Origin: Nonomuraea endophytica
GTDB lineage: Bacteria > Actinomycetota > Actinomycetes > Streptosporangiales > Streptosporangiaceae
Assembly: GCF_014203235.1 (NCBI RefSeq)
Contig: NZ_JACHIN010000004.1
Span: forward strand, 1 to 64,000
Reading direction: 5' to 3'
DNA: 64,000 bases
The notes under the pieces: model-generated
The model's database searches: none
Told to the model about the DNA's origin: nothing
What the model saw: the letters and a program-made list of their open reading frames with translations, nothing else
Position numbers and translations under genes: made by a program
Part shown: piece after piece, positions 51,968 through 61,294 of the stretch
Position numbering within the stretch: the stretch's first letter is position 1
Layout: every line of letters begins with the position of its first letter

Positions 51968-53698
51968 CTACTCCTTGGGCTTGGCGTCGACGCCGGCTTC
52001 CTTGCGCTGCTCGGCCGTGATGGCGGTCGGGGCGGCGGTCAGCGGGTCGAAGCCGGAGGCCGTCTTGGGGAAGGCGATCACGTCGCGGATCGACTCGCCG
52101 CCGGCCAGCAGCATGCAGATGCGGTCCCAGCCGTAGGCGATGCCGCCGTGCGGGGGCGGGCCGTACTGGAAGGCGTCGAGCAGGAAGCCGAACTTGCTCT
52201 CGGCCTCCTCCTTGGAGATGCCGAGCACGTCGAAGACGCGCTGCTGCATCTCGGCGCGGTGGATACGGATCGAGCCGCCGCCGATCTCCATGCCGTTGCA
52301 GACCATGTCGTAGGCGTAGGCCAGGGCTTCGCCCGGCTTGTCCTGGAAGTCGGCCGCGTACTCCGGCTTGGGGCCGGTGAAGGGGTGGTGGACCGCGGTC
52401 CAGCCGCCCTCGCCGTCCTCCTCGAACATGGGGGCGTCGACGACCCAGAGGAAGGCCCACAGCGACTGGTCGACGAGGTCGCAGCGGCGGCCGATCTCCA
52501 GGCGGGCGGCGCCGAGCAGGTCGCGCGAGGAGTTGCGGGCTCCGGCGGCGAAGAAGATCGCGTCGCCGGGTGCAGCCTTGACGAAGGCGGCGAGCCCGTC
52601 CTGCTCCTGCTGGGACAGGTTCTTGGCCACCGGGCCGCCGAGCGTGCCGTCCTCCTGGACCAGCACGTACGCCAGGCCCCTGGCGCCGCGCGCCTTGGCC
52701 CAGTCCTGCCAGCCGTCGAGCTCCTTGCGGGTCTGGGAGGCGCCGCCGGGCATGACGACCGCGCCCACGTAGTCGGCCTGGAAGACGCGGAACGTGGTGT
52801 CCTTGAAGTACTCGGTGACGTCCACGAGCTCCTGGCCGAAGCGCAGGTCGGGCTTGTCGGAGCCGTAGCGGGCCATCGCGTCGGCGTAGGTCATCCTGGG
52901 CAGCGGGGTGGGGATCTCGTAGCCGAGGATCTCCTTCCACACGCGGCCGATCAGCGCCTCGCCGACGGCGATGACGTCCTCCTGGTCGACGAAGGACATC
53001 TCGATGTCGATCTGGGTGAACTCCGGCTGCCGGTCGGCGCGCAGGTCCTCGTCGCGGTAACACTTGGCCAGCTGGTAGTAGCGCTCGAGCCCGGCCACCT
53101 GCAGGAGCTGCTTGAACAGCTGGGGCGACTGCGGCAGCGCGTACCAGTTGCCCGGCTGCAGGCGCACCGGCACCAGGAAGTCGCGGGCGCCCTCGGGGGT
53201 GGAGCGGGTCAGCGTGGGCGTCTCGACGTAGACGAAGCCGAGCTCGTCCATGACCTGGTTGGCCAGGAAGGTGGCCTTGGAGCGCACCCGCATGGCGTTG
53301 CCGACCTGCTGGCGGCGGATGTCGAGGTAGCGGTACTTCAGCCGCGCCTCCTCCGACACACCCGTGTTGCCCTCGATGGGGAACGGCAGCGGCGCCGACT
53401 CGCTGAGCACCTCGACCCGGGTGGCGACGACCTCGATCTCGCCGGTGGGCAGCTCGGGGTTGGCGTTGCCCTCGGGCCGCACGCGTACCTCGCCGATCAC
53501 CTTCACGCAGTACTCGGCGCGCAGGTCGTGGGCGTGGTCCTCCTCGCGGAAGACCACCTGGGCCGAGCCGGAGGCGTCACGCAGGTCGATGAAGACCACG
53601 CCGCCGTGGTCGCGGCGCCGGGCCACCCATCCTGCGAGCGTCACCTGCTGCCCGGCGTGCTCCTTGCGGAGCTCCCCGGCCTTATGCGTGCGGATCAC
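51968..53698 (-). CDS. aspS: Aspartyl-tRNA synthetase
   Basis: A bacterial-type class IIb synthetase of 576 residues: N-terminal OB-fold anticodon domain ([19 protein letters not shown]), motif 1-2 region with [11 protein letters not shown] and [24 protein letters not shown], the bacterial GAD insertion ([21 protein letters not shown]), and motif 3 [13 protein letters not shown]. The GTG start overlaps the hisS stop as GTGA. Whether it also charges tRNA-Asn depends on gatCAB, not visible here. Confidence 0.96.
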   Translation of the reverse strand: MIRTHKAGELRKEHAGQQVTLAGWVARRRDHGGVVFIDLRDASGSAQVVFREEDHAHDLRAEYCVKVIGEVRVRPEGNANPELPTGEIEVVATRVEVLSESAPLPFPIEGNTGVSEEARLKYRYLDIRRQQVGNAMRVRSKATFLANQVMDELGFVYVETPTLTRSTPEGARDFLVPVRLQPGNWYALPQSPQLFKQLLQVAGLERYYQLAKCYRDEDLRADRQPEFTQIDIEMSFVDQEDVIAVGEALIGRVWKEILGYEIPTPLPRMTYADAMARYGSDKPDLRFGQELVDVTEYFKDTTFRVFQADYVGAVVMPGGASQTRKELDGWQDWAKARGARGLAYVLVQEDGTLGGPVAKNLSQQEQDGLAAFVKAAPGDAIFFAAGARNSSRDLLGAARLEIGRRCDLVDQSLWAFLWVVDAPMFEEDGEGGWTAVHHPFTGPKPEYAADFQDKPGEALAYAYDMVCNGMEIGGGSIRIHRAEMQQRVFDVLGISKEEAESKFGFLLDAFQYGPPPHGGIAYGWDRICMLLAGGESIRDVIAFPKTASGFDPLTAAPTAITAEQRKEAGVDAKPKE

Positions 53699-54951
53699 TG
53701 CACTTTCCCCTTCAGAACGTCCACGACCTGGGCCAAGGGCACCTCGGTCTGCTCAGCGGTGGTCAGGTCTTTCAGTTGTACGGCTTGCGCCGCCAGGTCA
53801 CGCTCGCCCAGGATCAGCGCGAAACGGGCGCCGGAGCGGTCCGCGCCCTTCATCGCACCCTTGAGTCCCTTGCCGCCGAACGACATGTCGGCGGCGACAC
53901 CTGCCGCGCGCAGGTCGCCGAGGAGCTTGAACATGGTCCGGGCGGCCTCCTCACCCAGCGCCACACCGTACACCTCGCAGCGCGGCGGGGTGGCGAGCTC
54001 GATGCCCTCACGGCCGAGGGCGATGACGGTGCGGTCCAGGCCGAGCCCGAAGCCGATGCCGGGCAGCCGCGGCCCGCCGATGGCCTCGGACAGGCCGTCG
54101 TAGCGGCCGCCGCCGCCGATGCCGGACTGGGCGCCCAGCAGCGGGTGGTCGAACTCGAAGGTGGTGCGGGTGTAGTAGTCGAGGCCGCGCACCATCCTGG
54201 GGTCGTCCTGCCACGGGATGTCCAGGTCGGCCAGGTGCTGCTTGACGCGGTCGTGGTAGGCCTTGCAGTCGCCGCACAGGTGGTCGCCGATGAGCGGCGC
54301 GTCCTCGAGCTGCTCGCGCACCTCGGGCCGCCGGTCGTCGAGCACGCGCAGCGGGTTGATCTCGATCCGGGCCCGGGTGGCCTCGTCGAGGTCGAGGCCG
54401 CGCAGGAAGTCCTGCAGGCGGGTGCGGTAGAGGGGGCGGCACTCGGAGCAGCCCAGCGAGTTGAGCAGCAGGCGCACCTGGGTCAGGCCGAGCGCGGAAT
54501 ACCACTGCCAGGCCAGCGCGATGGTCTCGGCGTCGACGGCCGGGTCCTCGCTGCCGACGGCCTCCAGGTCGAGCTGGTAGAACTGCCGGTAGCGGCCCTC
54601 CTGGGGCGCCTCGGCGCGGAAGACCGGGCCACCGGTCCAGACCTTGACCGGGAGCTGTCCGCGGTGCAGGCCGTACTCCAGGACCGCGCGCAGCACGCCG
54701 GCGGTGAACTCCGGGCGCAGCGTGAGCGAGCGGCCGCCGCGGTCGGTGAAGGTGTACATCTCCTTGCTGACGACGTCGGTGGACTCGCCGACGCCGCGGG
54801 CGAACAGCTGGGTGTCCTCGAAGACCGCGGTCTCCAGGTAGGAGTAGCCGGCGCGCCTGGCGGTCTCGGCGAACGCCTGGCGGATGGCGTAGAACGTCGC
54901 GGCCTGCGGAGGAACGTATTCCTTGACGCCCTTTGGTGCTTGGAAGCTCAT
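53695..54951 (-). CDS. hisS: Histidyl-tRNA synthetase
   Basis: A class II synthetase of 418 residues. Motif 2 is [36 protein letters not shown] and the second histidine motif GGGGRYDGL bind the amino acid; motif 3 is [13 protein letters not shown]. The C-terminal anticodon-binding domain follows. Its start overlaps the MBL stop by 1 nt (TAATG) and its stop overlaps aspS, forming a coupled MBL-hisS-aspS unit. Confidence 0.96.
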   Translation of the reverse strand: MSFQAPKGVKEYVPPQAATFYAIRQAFAETARRAGYSYLETAVFEDTQLFARGVGESTDVVSKEMYTFTDRGGRSLTLRPEFTAGVLRAVLEYGLHRGQLPVKVWTGGPVFRAEAPQEGRYRQFYQLDLEAVGSEDPAVDAETIALAWQWYSALGLTQVRLLLNSLGCSECRPLYRTRLQDFLRGLDLDEATRARIEINPLRVLDDRRPEVREQLEDAPLIGDHLCGDCKAYHDRVKQHLADLDIPWQDDPRMVRGLDYYTRTTFEFDHPLLGAQSGIGGGGRYDGLSEAIGGPRLPGIGFGLGLDRTVIALGREGIELATPPRCEVYGVALGEEAARTMFKLLGDLRAAGVAADMSFGGKGLKGAMKGADRSGARFALILGERDLAAQAVQLKDLTTAEQTEVPLAQVVDVLKGKVQ

Positions 54952-55658
54952 TAGATCCCTCGTGTGGGACCGGCGTGCGGCGCACCCTCGCCGGAGGCGA
55001 GGTCATCAGAGAAAGCCTTCAGGTAAGGATTGGTGGCGCGCTCGCGGCCGATCGTGGTCTGTGGTCCGTGGCCCGGCAGGACGATCGTCTCATCAGGCAG
55101 CGGCAGGCACTTGGCTGCCAGGCTGCGCAGGATCGTCGGATAGTCGCCGCCCGGCAGGTCGGTGCGGCCGATGGAGCCGGCGAACAGCAGGTCACCGGAG
55201 AACATGATCTCGTCCTCGGGCAGCCGGAAGCTCACCGACCCCCTGGTATGGCCGGGGGTGTGGTCCACGACGAGCTCCAGTCCGGCCAGCTTCAGCACGG
55301 CGCCGTCGGACAGCTCCTTCACGTCGTCCGGCTCGCTCAGCGTGATGCCGCCGAACAGCTGCGCCGAGGTGTCGGACCAGCCTTTGGCGGGATCGCTCAG
55401 CAGATCACGGTCGTCCGGGTGGATCCACGCGGGGATGTCACGCGCGCCGCACACCGGGGCCACGGACCAGACGTGGTCGAGGTGCCCGTGGGTCAGCACG
55501 ACGGCGACCGGCTTCAGCCGGTGCTCGCGCAGCAACTCGTCTACGCCGTCCACGGCGTCCTGACCAGGGTCGACGATCACACATTCCTCGCCGGCGGCGG
55601 GCGCGACGACGTAACAGTTGGTCTGGAAGGCCCCTGCGGGGAACCCTGCGATGAGCAT
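54951..55658 (-). CDS. MBL-fold hydrolase (glyoxalase II-like)
   Basis: A 235-residue metallo-beta-lactamase-fold enzyme. THGHLDHVW (H-x-H-x-D-H) binds two metals, followed by [32 protein letters not shown] and [11 protein letters not shown], as in hydroxyacylglutathione hydrolase-like proteins. It probably hydrolyses a thioester; actinobacteria use mycothiol, so the substrate may be a mycothiol adduct (inference). The ATG at 55658 gives the usual start [18 protein letters not shown]. It lies beside hisS as in other actinobacteria. Confidence 0.88.
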   Translation of the reverse strand: MLIAGFPAGAFQTNCYVVAPAAGEECVIVDPGQDAVDGVDELLREHRLKPVAVVLTHGHLDHVWSVAPVCGARDIPAWIHPDDRDLLSDPAKGWSDTSAQLFGGITLSEPDDVKELSDGAVLKLAGLELVVDHTPGHTRGSVSFRLPEDEIMFSGDLLFAGSIGRTDLPGGDYPTILRSLAAKCLPLPDETIVLPGHGPQTTIGRERATNPYLKAFSDDLASGEGAPHAGPTRGI

Positions 55659-55797
55659 CTGCCTCAGCTGATCTCGTTGAAAAAGCCAATGGGAATGTAA
55701 CCGAAGGGTACCGGTGCGGGTCGCCGGGCTGCGAACCATTGCCCTTTGGCCGATACGATTCGCCCACCTCAGTTGATTGACTATGGGAGGCAAAGCG

Positions 55798-56676
55798 GTG
55801 GCCACGGGGAAGGACCGGCAGAAGCAGCTGGCTCGTGAGCACTACGAGCGGCAGATGCAGCGCCGCATCGAGCGCGAGCAGCGTAACAAGCGCACTGCGA
55901 TCATCGGCTCCAGCATAGGCGTCGTCGTAGTGGTCGGCGGCATCGTCGCCGCCGTGGCCCTGTTCAACGGGGAGCCCGGCACGGAGGCGGCGGCATCGCC
56001 CACGCCGGCGGCTTCGGACTCGGCCCAGCCGAGCACGTCGCCGAGTCAGGTCGCGGCGGCAGCGCCGTTCGACCCGAAGACCGGCAAGTGCGGCTATGTG
56101 GCCGACAAGAACGGGACCGTGAAGGATGTCGGCATGCCTCCGGCCAAGGCGAGCGTGAAGCCGGCGACCAAGACGCTGACGTTCGCCACGAACCAGGGCG
56201 ACATCCAGGTGGAGCTGAACAACGCGAGCGCGCCGTGCACCGTCAACTCGCTGGAGTTCCTGGCGAAGAAGAACTACTACGACGGCAGCAAGTGCCACCG
56301 GCTGGGCAACGAGAAGTTCCCGATGCTGCAGTGCGGCGACCCGACGGCCAAGGCCGACGGCAAGAGCCAGACCGACGGCATGGGCGGCCCCGGCTACGTG
56401 ATGGCCGAGGAGAACCTCAAGGGCGCCACGTACAAGCGCGGTGTGATGGCCATGGCCAAGACGAACGCGCCCGGGTCCACCGGAAGCCAGTTCTTCCTGG
56501 TATACGGCGACATCGGACTCACCCCGGATTACACGCCAGTCGGTACGATCACCAAGGGGCTCGACATTCTCGACAAGGTGAACAAGGCGGGCGTTATCAC
56601 GCCGGGTCCGGACGGAACGGGAGCGCCCAAGGAAACCCTCCAACTCAAAGACGTGACAATCTCTGGCAAGAGCTGA
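55798..56676 (+). CDS. Membrane-anchored cyclophilin, second copy
   Basis: The 292-residue protein has the same plan as the gene at 45.7 kb: QLAREHYERQMQRRIEREQRN, a transmembrane helix (AIIGSSIGVVVVVGGIVAAVALF), a linker, then a cyclophilin domain with FATNQGDIQVEL, APCTVNSLEFLAKKNYYD, CHRL, LQCGDP and SQFFLVYGD. This copy holds the place next to the MBL-hisS genes that is usual in actinobacteria, so it is probably the ancestral one. The GTG start follows GGGAGG. Confidence 0.86.
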   Translation: MATGKDRQKQLAREHYERQMQRRIEREQRNKRTAIIGSSIGVVVVVGGIVAAVALFNGEPGTEAAASPTPAASDSAQPSTSPSQVAAAAPFDPKTGKCGYVADKNGTVKDVGMPPAKASVKPATKTLTFATNQGDIQVELNNASAPCTVNSLEFLAKKNYYDGSKCHRLGNEKFPMLQCGDPTAKADGKSQTDGMGGPGYVMAEENLKGATYKRGVMAMAKTNAPGSTGSQFFLVYGDIGLTPDYTPVGTITKGLDILDKVNKAGVITPGPDGTGAPKETLQLKDVTISGKS

Positions 56677-56736
56677 CGTAATACAACTAGGGACGGGTAG
56701 TCCCGAAGGGTCTGATGGAAAGTGCGGGAGGACACG

Positions 56737-57966
56737 GTGAGCACCGACCCGTGGGGCCGGGTAGACGACGACGGCACCGTCTACGTGCGTACGGCTGAGG
56801 GAGAGCGGGCCGTCGGCTCCTGGCAGGCCGGTGAACCCGAGGAAGCGCTGGCCTACTTCCATCGCAAGTACGACGAGCTGGCCGGGCAGGTGCAGCTGCT
56901 GGAGCAGCGGCTCAAGGGCACCGACCTGGCGCCGGCCCAGGCCGAGGCCAGCATCGTCAAGCTGCGCGAGGCCGTCGCGGACGCCCATGCCATCGGCGAC
57001 CTGGCCGCGCTGACGGCGCGCCTCGACGGGCTGTCGGAGCTGGTCGCGCACCGCCGCGAGGAGGTCAAGGCCGCCCGCGAGCACGCGCGCGTCGAGGCCA
57101 AGGCGGTCAAGGAGCGCATCGTCGCCGAGGCCGAGCGCATCGCCGAGGAGACCACCCACTGGAAGTCCGGCGGCGAGCGGCTCCGCCAGCTCGTCGAGGA
57201 GTGGAAGGCCGCCGACCGCATCGACCGCGCCACCGAGGCGGGCCTGTGGAAGCGGCTGTCCGCCGCCCGCACGGCCTTCGCCAAGCGCCGCAAGACCTAC
57301 TTCGCCGGGCTCGACGAGCAGCGCGAAGGCGTGCGCGCCGAGAAGGAGCGCATCGTCGACGAGGCCGAGGCGCTGGCGAAGTCCACCGACTGGGGCCCCA
57401 CCGCCTCGGTCTACCGCGAGCTGATGCAGCGCTGGAAGGCGGCGGGACGCGCCTCCCGCGACGCCGAGGACGAGCTGTGGGCCCGCTTCAAGGCCGCGCA
57501 GGACGTGTTCTTCCAGGCCCGCTCCACCGTCTTCGCCGAGCGGGACGCGTCGCTGGCGGCCAACGCGGAGGCCAAGGAGGTGCTGCTCGTCGAGGCCGAG
57601 AAGATCCTCCCGGTCACCGACGCGCGGGCCGCCCGCGGCTCGCTGCGCGTGCTTCTGGAGCGCTGGGAGGCCGTCGGTCCCGTGCCGCGCGAGCAGCGCG
57701 ACCGGCTCGAAGGCGGGCTGCGCAAGATCGACGAGGCCGTGCGCAAGGCCGAGGACGCGGAGTGGAAGCGCTCCAACCCCGAGGCCCGCGCCCGTGCCCA
57801 GAGCACCGTCGACCAGCTCCGCACCTCCATCGAGCAGCTGGAGAAGCGCCTGGCCAAGGCCGAGGCCGCGGGCCGGGCCAAGGACGTCAAGGAGGCCGAG
57901 GAGGCCCTGACGGCCCGCCGTTCCTGGCTGGAGGAGGCCGAGCGCACGCTCGCCGAGTTCAGCTGA
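56737..57966 (+). CDS. DUF349-repeat protein
   Basis: The 409-residue acidic protein is almost wholly helical. At least three DUF349 units can be seen, each with a W-K-x-A or WEAVG centre and R-L-x-x-x-F/DE: QLVEEWKAADRIDRATEAGLWKRL, ELMQRWKAAGRASRDAEDELW, VLLERWEAVGPVPREQRDRLE. Coiled coils flank them. DUF349 proteins are linked to stress or (p)ppGpp genes by neighbourhood; activity is unknown. The GTG start follows GGGAGG. It ends at a strong terminator. Confidence 0.88.
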   Translation: MSTDPWGRVDDDGTVYVRTAEGERAVGSWQAGEPEEALAYFHRKYDELAGQVQLLEQRLKGTDLAPAQAEASIVKLREAVADAHAIGDLAALTARLDGLSELVAHRREEVKAAREHARVEAKAVKERIVAEAERIAEETTHWKSGGERLRQLVEEWKAADRIDRATEAGLWKRLSAARTAFAKRRKTYFAGLDEQREGVRAEKERIVDEAEALAKSTDWGPTASVYRELMQRWKAAGRASRDAEDELWARFKAAQDVFFQARSTVFAERDASLAANAEAKEVLLVEAEKILPVTDARAARGSLRVLLERWEAVGPVPREQRDRLEGGLRKIDEAVRKAEDAEWKRSNPEARARAQSTVDQLRTSIEQLEKRLAKAEAAGRAKDVKEAEEALTARRSWLEEAERTLAEFS

Positions 57967-57982
57967 CCACCGCGACGACGAA

Positions 57983-58014
57983 CGCCGGCCGGTTCCCACC
58001 GGCCGGCGCTTTTC
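57983..58014 (+). terminator. Strong intrinsic terminator
   Basis: A perfect 11-bp stem CGCCGGCCGGT/ACCGGCCGGCG with a 4-nt loop is followed by CTTTTCG, 17 nt after the DUF349 stop codon. Confidence 0.9.
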
Positions 58015-58094
58015 GTGCGTCCGCCGAATTAACTTCCTAGCGAAGCGAATGTGATTTAGGCTCCAGACATCCGACCCCTTCTGGTGGAGGACTG

Positions 58095-59474
58095 ATGCCT
58101 TCACGGCGCTCTGTTCTGCTTCTCGCTGCCGCCAGCATGATGCCCGGTACGGCACACGCCGATTCATCGGATGATCCCTGGCACCGAGTCCCTCACATTC
58201 TCCGCAGGATCCGACCACCGCGCTTCCCCGCCAGGAAGTGGGACATCACCGCCTTCGGCGCCGTCGGCGACGGCGTCACCGACTGCACCGCCGCCTTCCG
58301 TCAGGCCATCGCCGCGTGCTCCCGGGCGGGCGGCGGGCGCGTGCTCGTACCCCGGGGAAGGTTCCTGACCGGGGCCATCCACCTGCGCAGCGGCGTGGAG
58401 CTGCACGTCTCGGAGGGCGCCACGATCGCCTTCAGCACCGATCCGAACGCCTACCTGCCGGTGGTCTTCACCCGCTGGGAGGGCACCGAGTGCTACAACT
58501 ACTCCCCCTTCGTCTACGCCCGAGGACAGCGCGACGTCGCCATCACCGGCAAGGGCACGCTGGACGGCCAGGCCCGCCAAGGCCCCTGGGAGAGCTGGTA
58601 CGCCAACGGCGGCCCCCAGGGCGCCGACCAGCGCGCGCTGCGGAAGATGGGCGACGACGGCGTGCCGGTGGAGCAGCGGGTCTTCGGCGCCGGGCACTAC
58701 TTACGCCCGGCGATGATCCAGTTCGTCGAGTGCGAGAACGTCCTGGTCTCGGAGGTGACGATCCTGGAACCGGCGATGTGGACGGTAAACCCGGTTCTTT
58801 CCCGAAATATCACCATCCGCCGGATCACTGTCGTCAGCACGCTCTACAACACCGACGGCTGCGACCCCGAGGCCTCCTCCTACGTGCACATCCACGACTG
58901 CCGCTTCAACACCAACGACGACTGCGTGGCCGTCAAGTCCGGCCGCGACGCCGACGGCCGGCGGGTCGGCGTGCCCAGCCGGAACATCGTCGTCCAGGAC
59001 TGCCTGTTCTCCGGGCGCTGGGGCGGGATCACCGTCGGCAGCGAGATGTCCGGCGGCGTGCGCGACGTCTTCGCCGAGCGCTGCGTCATCAACTCCCCCG
59101 CCTTCCCCGGCAACTACCCGGTCAAGTACCCCGTCTACATCAAGGCCGGCAAGAAGCGCGGCGCGTACGTCGACGGCGTCCACGTGCGCGGCTTCACCGG
59201 CTCAGGGGTGGACCGGGAGATCATCTTCGTCAACATGAACTACGCGAGCACCGAGCCGGGCACCCTGCCGGTGTCCGTCCGGAACATCACCATGCGCGAC
59301 ACCCGCATCGACGGCGCCGACGCCGTGCTCAACCTCGTCGGCCTCGAAACCGACCACCTGACGGACGTACGCCTGGACAGGTGCCGGTTCACCGGGATCA
59401 CCGGGCCCGACAAGATCGCCTTCACCGACGGCCTGCGGCTGCGCAAGGTCTTCGTCAACGGCGTCGAGGTCTGA
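58095..59474 (+). CDS. Secreted GH28 (polygalacturonase-like) enzyme
   Basis: A 459-residue glycoside hydrolase with a right-handed beta-helix. The N-terminus PSRRSVLLLAAASMMPGTAHA has two arginines before a hydrophobic stretch and may be a Tat signal. FGAVGDGVTDCTAAFRQAI is the usual first turn. NTDGCDP and NTNDDCVAVKSGRD hold the catalytic aspartates, followed by GGITVGSEMSGG. Substrate is probably a pectin-type or other uronic polymer; rhamnogalacturonan-like activity is possible. The ATG follows GGTGGAGGA. The product should act outside the cell. Confidence 0.87.
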   Translation: MPSRRSVLLLAAASMMPGTAHADSSDDPWHRVPHILRRIRPPRFPARKWDITAFGAVGDGVTDCTAAFRQAIAACSRAGGGRVLVPRGRFLTGAIHLRSGVELHVSEGATIAFSTDPNAYLPVVFTRWEGTECYNYSPFVYARGQRDVAITGKGTLDGQARQGPWESWYANGGPQGADQRALRKMGDDGVPVEQRVFGAGHYLRPAMIQFVECENVLVSEVTILEPAMWTVNPVLSRNITIRRITVVSTLYNTDGCDPEASSYVHIHDCRFNTNDDCVAVKSGRDADGRRVGVPSRNIVVQDCLFSGRWGGITVGSEMSGGVRDVFAERCVINSPAFPGNYPVKYPVYIKAGKKRGAYVDGVHVRGFTGSGVDREIIFVNMNYASTEPGTLPVSVRNITMRDTRIDGADAVLNLVGLETDHLTDVRLDRCRFTGITGPDKIAFTDGLRLRKVFVNGVEV

Positions 59475-59495
59475 GCGCGTGAGAAGGTGGCCGCC

Positions 59496-59906
59496 ATGGA
59501 CGCCTTCCACCGCAAGCTCCACCACATCGCCCCCGGCCTGCTGACGGCCGACACCGCGCAGACCGGGGGCATGCGCCGCCTGGCCGCCATCAGCGGCGCC
59601 TCCGTGGGCTCCAGCCGCCTGTGGATGGGGCAGACGCACGTCGCCCCGTCCACGGCCTCGGCCGACCACCACCACGGCGAGTCCGAGACCGCCATCTACG
59701 TCGTCAGCGGCACCCCGCGCTTCGTCTTCATCGACCCCGAGGGCGGCGAGGAGGTGCGCATCGAGGCCAAGGCCGGTGACTACGTCTACGTGCCGCCGTT
59801 CGTCCCGCACCGCGAGGAGAACCCCGACCCCACGCGGGAGGCCGTCGTGGTCATCGCCCGCAGCACCCAGGAGGCCATCGTCGTCAACCTCCCCGGCCTG
59901 CGCTAG
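59496..59906 (+). CDS. Cupin-domain protein
   Basis: A 136-residue single cupin. ASADHHHGESETAIYVVSG supplies the metal-binding histidines and glutamate (cupin motif 1), and YVYVPPFVPHREENPDP the last histidine (motif 2). The metal and reaction are unknown. It lies 21 nt after the GH28 gene on the same strand; a shared role in sugar-acid metabolism is possible but only inferred. The ATG at 59496 has GAGAAGGTGG upstream. Confidence 0.82.
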   Translation: MDAFHRKLHHIAPGLLTADTAQTGGMRRLAAISGASVGSSRLWMGQTHVAPSTASADHHHGESETAIYVVSGTPRFVFIDPEGGEEVRIEAKAGDYVYVPPFVPHREENPDPTREAVVVIARSTQEAIVVNLPGLR

Positions 59907-59926
59907 CCCTGATCTTGCCATCCATG

Positions 59927-59940
59927 CGAACATGTGTTCG
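59927..59940. promoter_or_regulatory. LexA (SOS) box at the dinB start
   Basis: CGAACATGTGTTCG is a perfect palindrome and matches the actinobacterial/Bacillus LexA core GAAC-N4-GTTC. It ends on the first base of the GTG taken as the dinB start, so bound LexA would cover the transcription or translation start. Confidence 0.8.
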
Positions 59941-61121
59941 TGAGCGAAGCGACGATCCTCCACGCCGACCTCGACGCCTTCTACGCCTCCGTCGAGCAGC
60001 GTGACGACCCGCGCCTGCGCGGCCGTCCGGTCATCGTCGGCGGCGGCGTGGTCCTGGCGGCCAGCTACGAGGCCAAGGCCTGCGGGGTCCGCACCGCGAT
60101 GAGCGGCGGCCAGGCCCGCCGCCTGTGCCCGCGCGCGATCGTGGTCGAGCCCCGCATGTCCGCCTACTCCGAGGCCAGCAAGGCCGTCTTCGACGTCTTC
60201 GAGCGCACCACGCCGCTGGTCGAGGGCCTGTCCATCGACGAGGCCTTCCTCGACGTCGGCGGCCTGCGCGAGATCTCCGGCCCGCCCGGCCGCATCGCCG
60301 CCAAGCTCCGCCGCGACGTACGCGAGCAGGTGGGCCTGCCCATCACCGTCGGGGTGGCCCGCACCAAGTTCCTGGCCAAGGTGGCCAGCGGCGTCGCCAA
60401 GCCCGACGGCCTGCTCGTCGTCCCGCCGGACGGAGAGCTCGACTTCCTCCACCCGCTGCCGGTCGAGCGGCTGTGGGGCGTCGGCCCGATCACCGCCCGC
60501 AAGCTCCACGCCCTGGGCATCACCACCGTGGGCGAGGTGGCCGCGCTGCAGGAGTCCACGCTGACCGCCCGCCTCGGCCCCGCCGCCGGACGCCACCTGC
60601 TCGCCCTCGCGCTCAACCGCGACCCGCGCCCCGTGCGAACGGGCCGCCGGAGGCGCTCCATCGGCGCCCAGCGCGCCCTGGGCCGCACCCGGCGTACCCG
60701 CCAGGAGCTCGACGCCATCACCATCGCCCTGATCGACCGCGTCTGCCGCCGCCTGCGCGCCGCCGGCCGCTGCGCCCGCACGGTGGTCCTGCGGCTGCGC
60801 TTCGAGGACTTCACCCGGGTGACCCGCTCCCACACCGTCCCACAGGCCACCGACGAGACCGCCGCCCTGCTGGCCACCGCCCGCCGCCTCCTGGCCGCCG
60901 CCGCGCCCCTGATCGACGAGCGCGGCATCACGCTGGTGGGCTTCGCGCTGACCAACCTCAGCGACTCCACCGCGCTGCAGCTCGCCCTCCCCTTCGACGA
61001 GCCGCGCGCCCTGGACACCACGGTCGACTCGCTCCGCCTGCGCTTCGGCTCCGCCGCCGTGACGCGCGCCGTCCTGCTCGGCCGCGACGACGGCCCCACC
61101 GTCCCCCTCCTGCCCGACTAG
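59940..61121 (+). CDS. dinB: DNA polymerase IV (Y-family)
   Basis: An error-prone translesion polymerase of 393 residues. ILHADLDAFYASVEQ carries the first catalytic aspartate and steric-gate region, SYEAKACGVRTAMSG follows, and LSIDEAFLDV holds the D-E pair. The thumb HhH segment is LWGVGPITARKLHALGI. A C-terminal little-finger domain follows. The end lacks an obvious QLSLF-like clamp motif, although LQLALPF at about 362-368 may serve. The GTG at 59940 lies in a LexA box; a GTG at 59934 is the alternative. Induction by DNA damage is expected. Confidence 0.92.
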   Translation: MSEATILHADLDAFYASVEQRDDPRLRGRPVIVGGGVVLAASYEAKACGVRTAMSGGQARRLCPRAIVVEPRMSAYSEASKAVFDVFERTTPLVEGLSIDEAFLDVGGLREISGPPGRIAAKLRRDVREQVGLPITVGVARTKFLAKVASGVAKPDGLLVVPPDGELDFLHPLPVERLWGVGPITARKLHALGITTVGEVAALQESTLTARLGPAAGRHLLALALNRDPRPVRTGRRRRSIGAQRALGRTRRTRQELDAITIALIDRVCRRLRAAGRCARTVVLRLRFEDFTRVTRSHTVPQATDETAALLATARRLLAAAAPLIDERGITLVGFALTNLSDSTALQLALPFDEPRALDTTVDSLRLRFGSAAVTRAVLLGRDDGPTVPLLPD

Positions 61122-61294
61122 GAGGTACGGCCCCGCCCCCGTTGCCCTCCGCAGTGGCCCGAGCATCCCCGGCACGGCCCAGGACGACACAACGCCGCGT
61201 CGAGCTACAGGAGCGGCCAAAAGGCCCCGAGCACTGTTCCACGGGAAGGTGTGGGATCCGGCTTATCGGGCGGCGGGCCGTACCAGAAGAGGGG

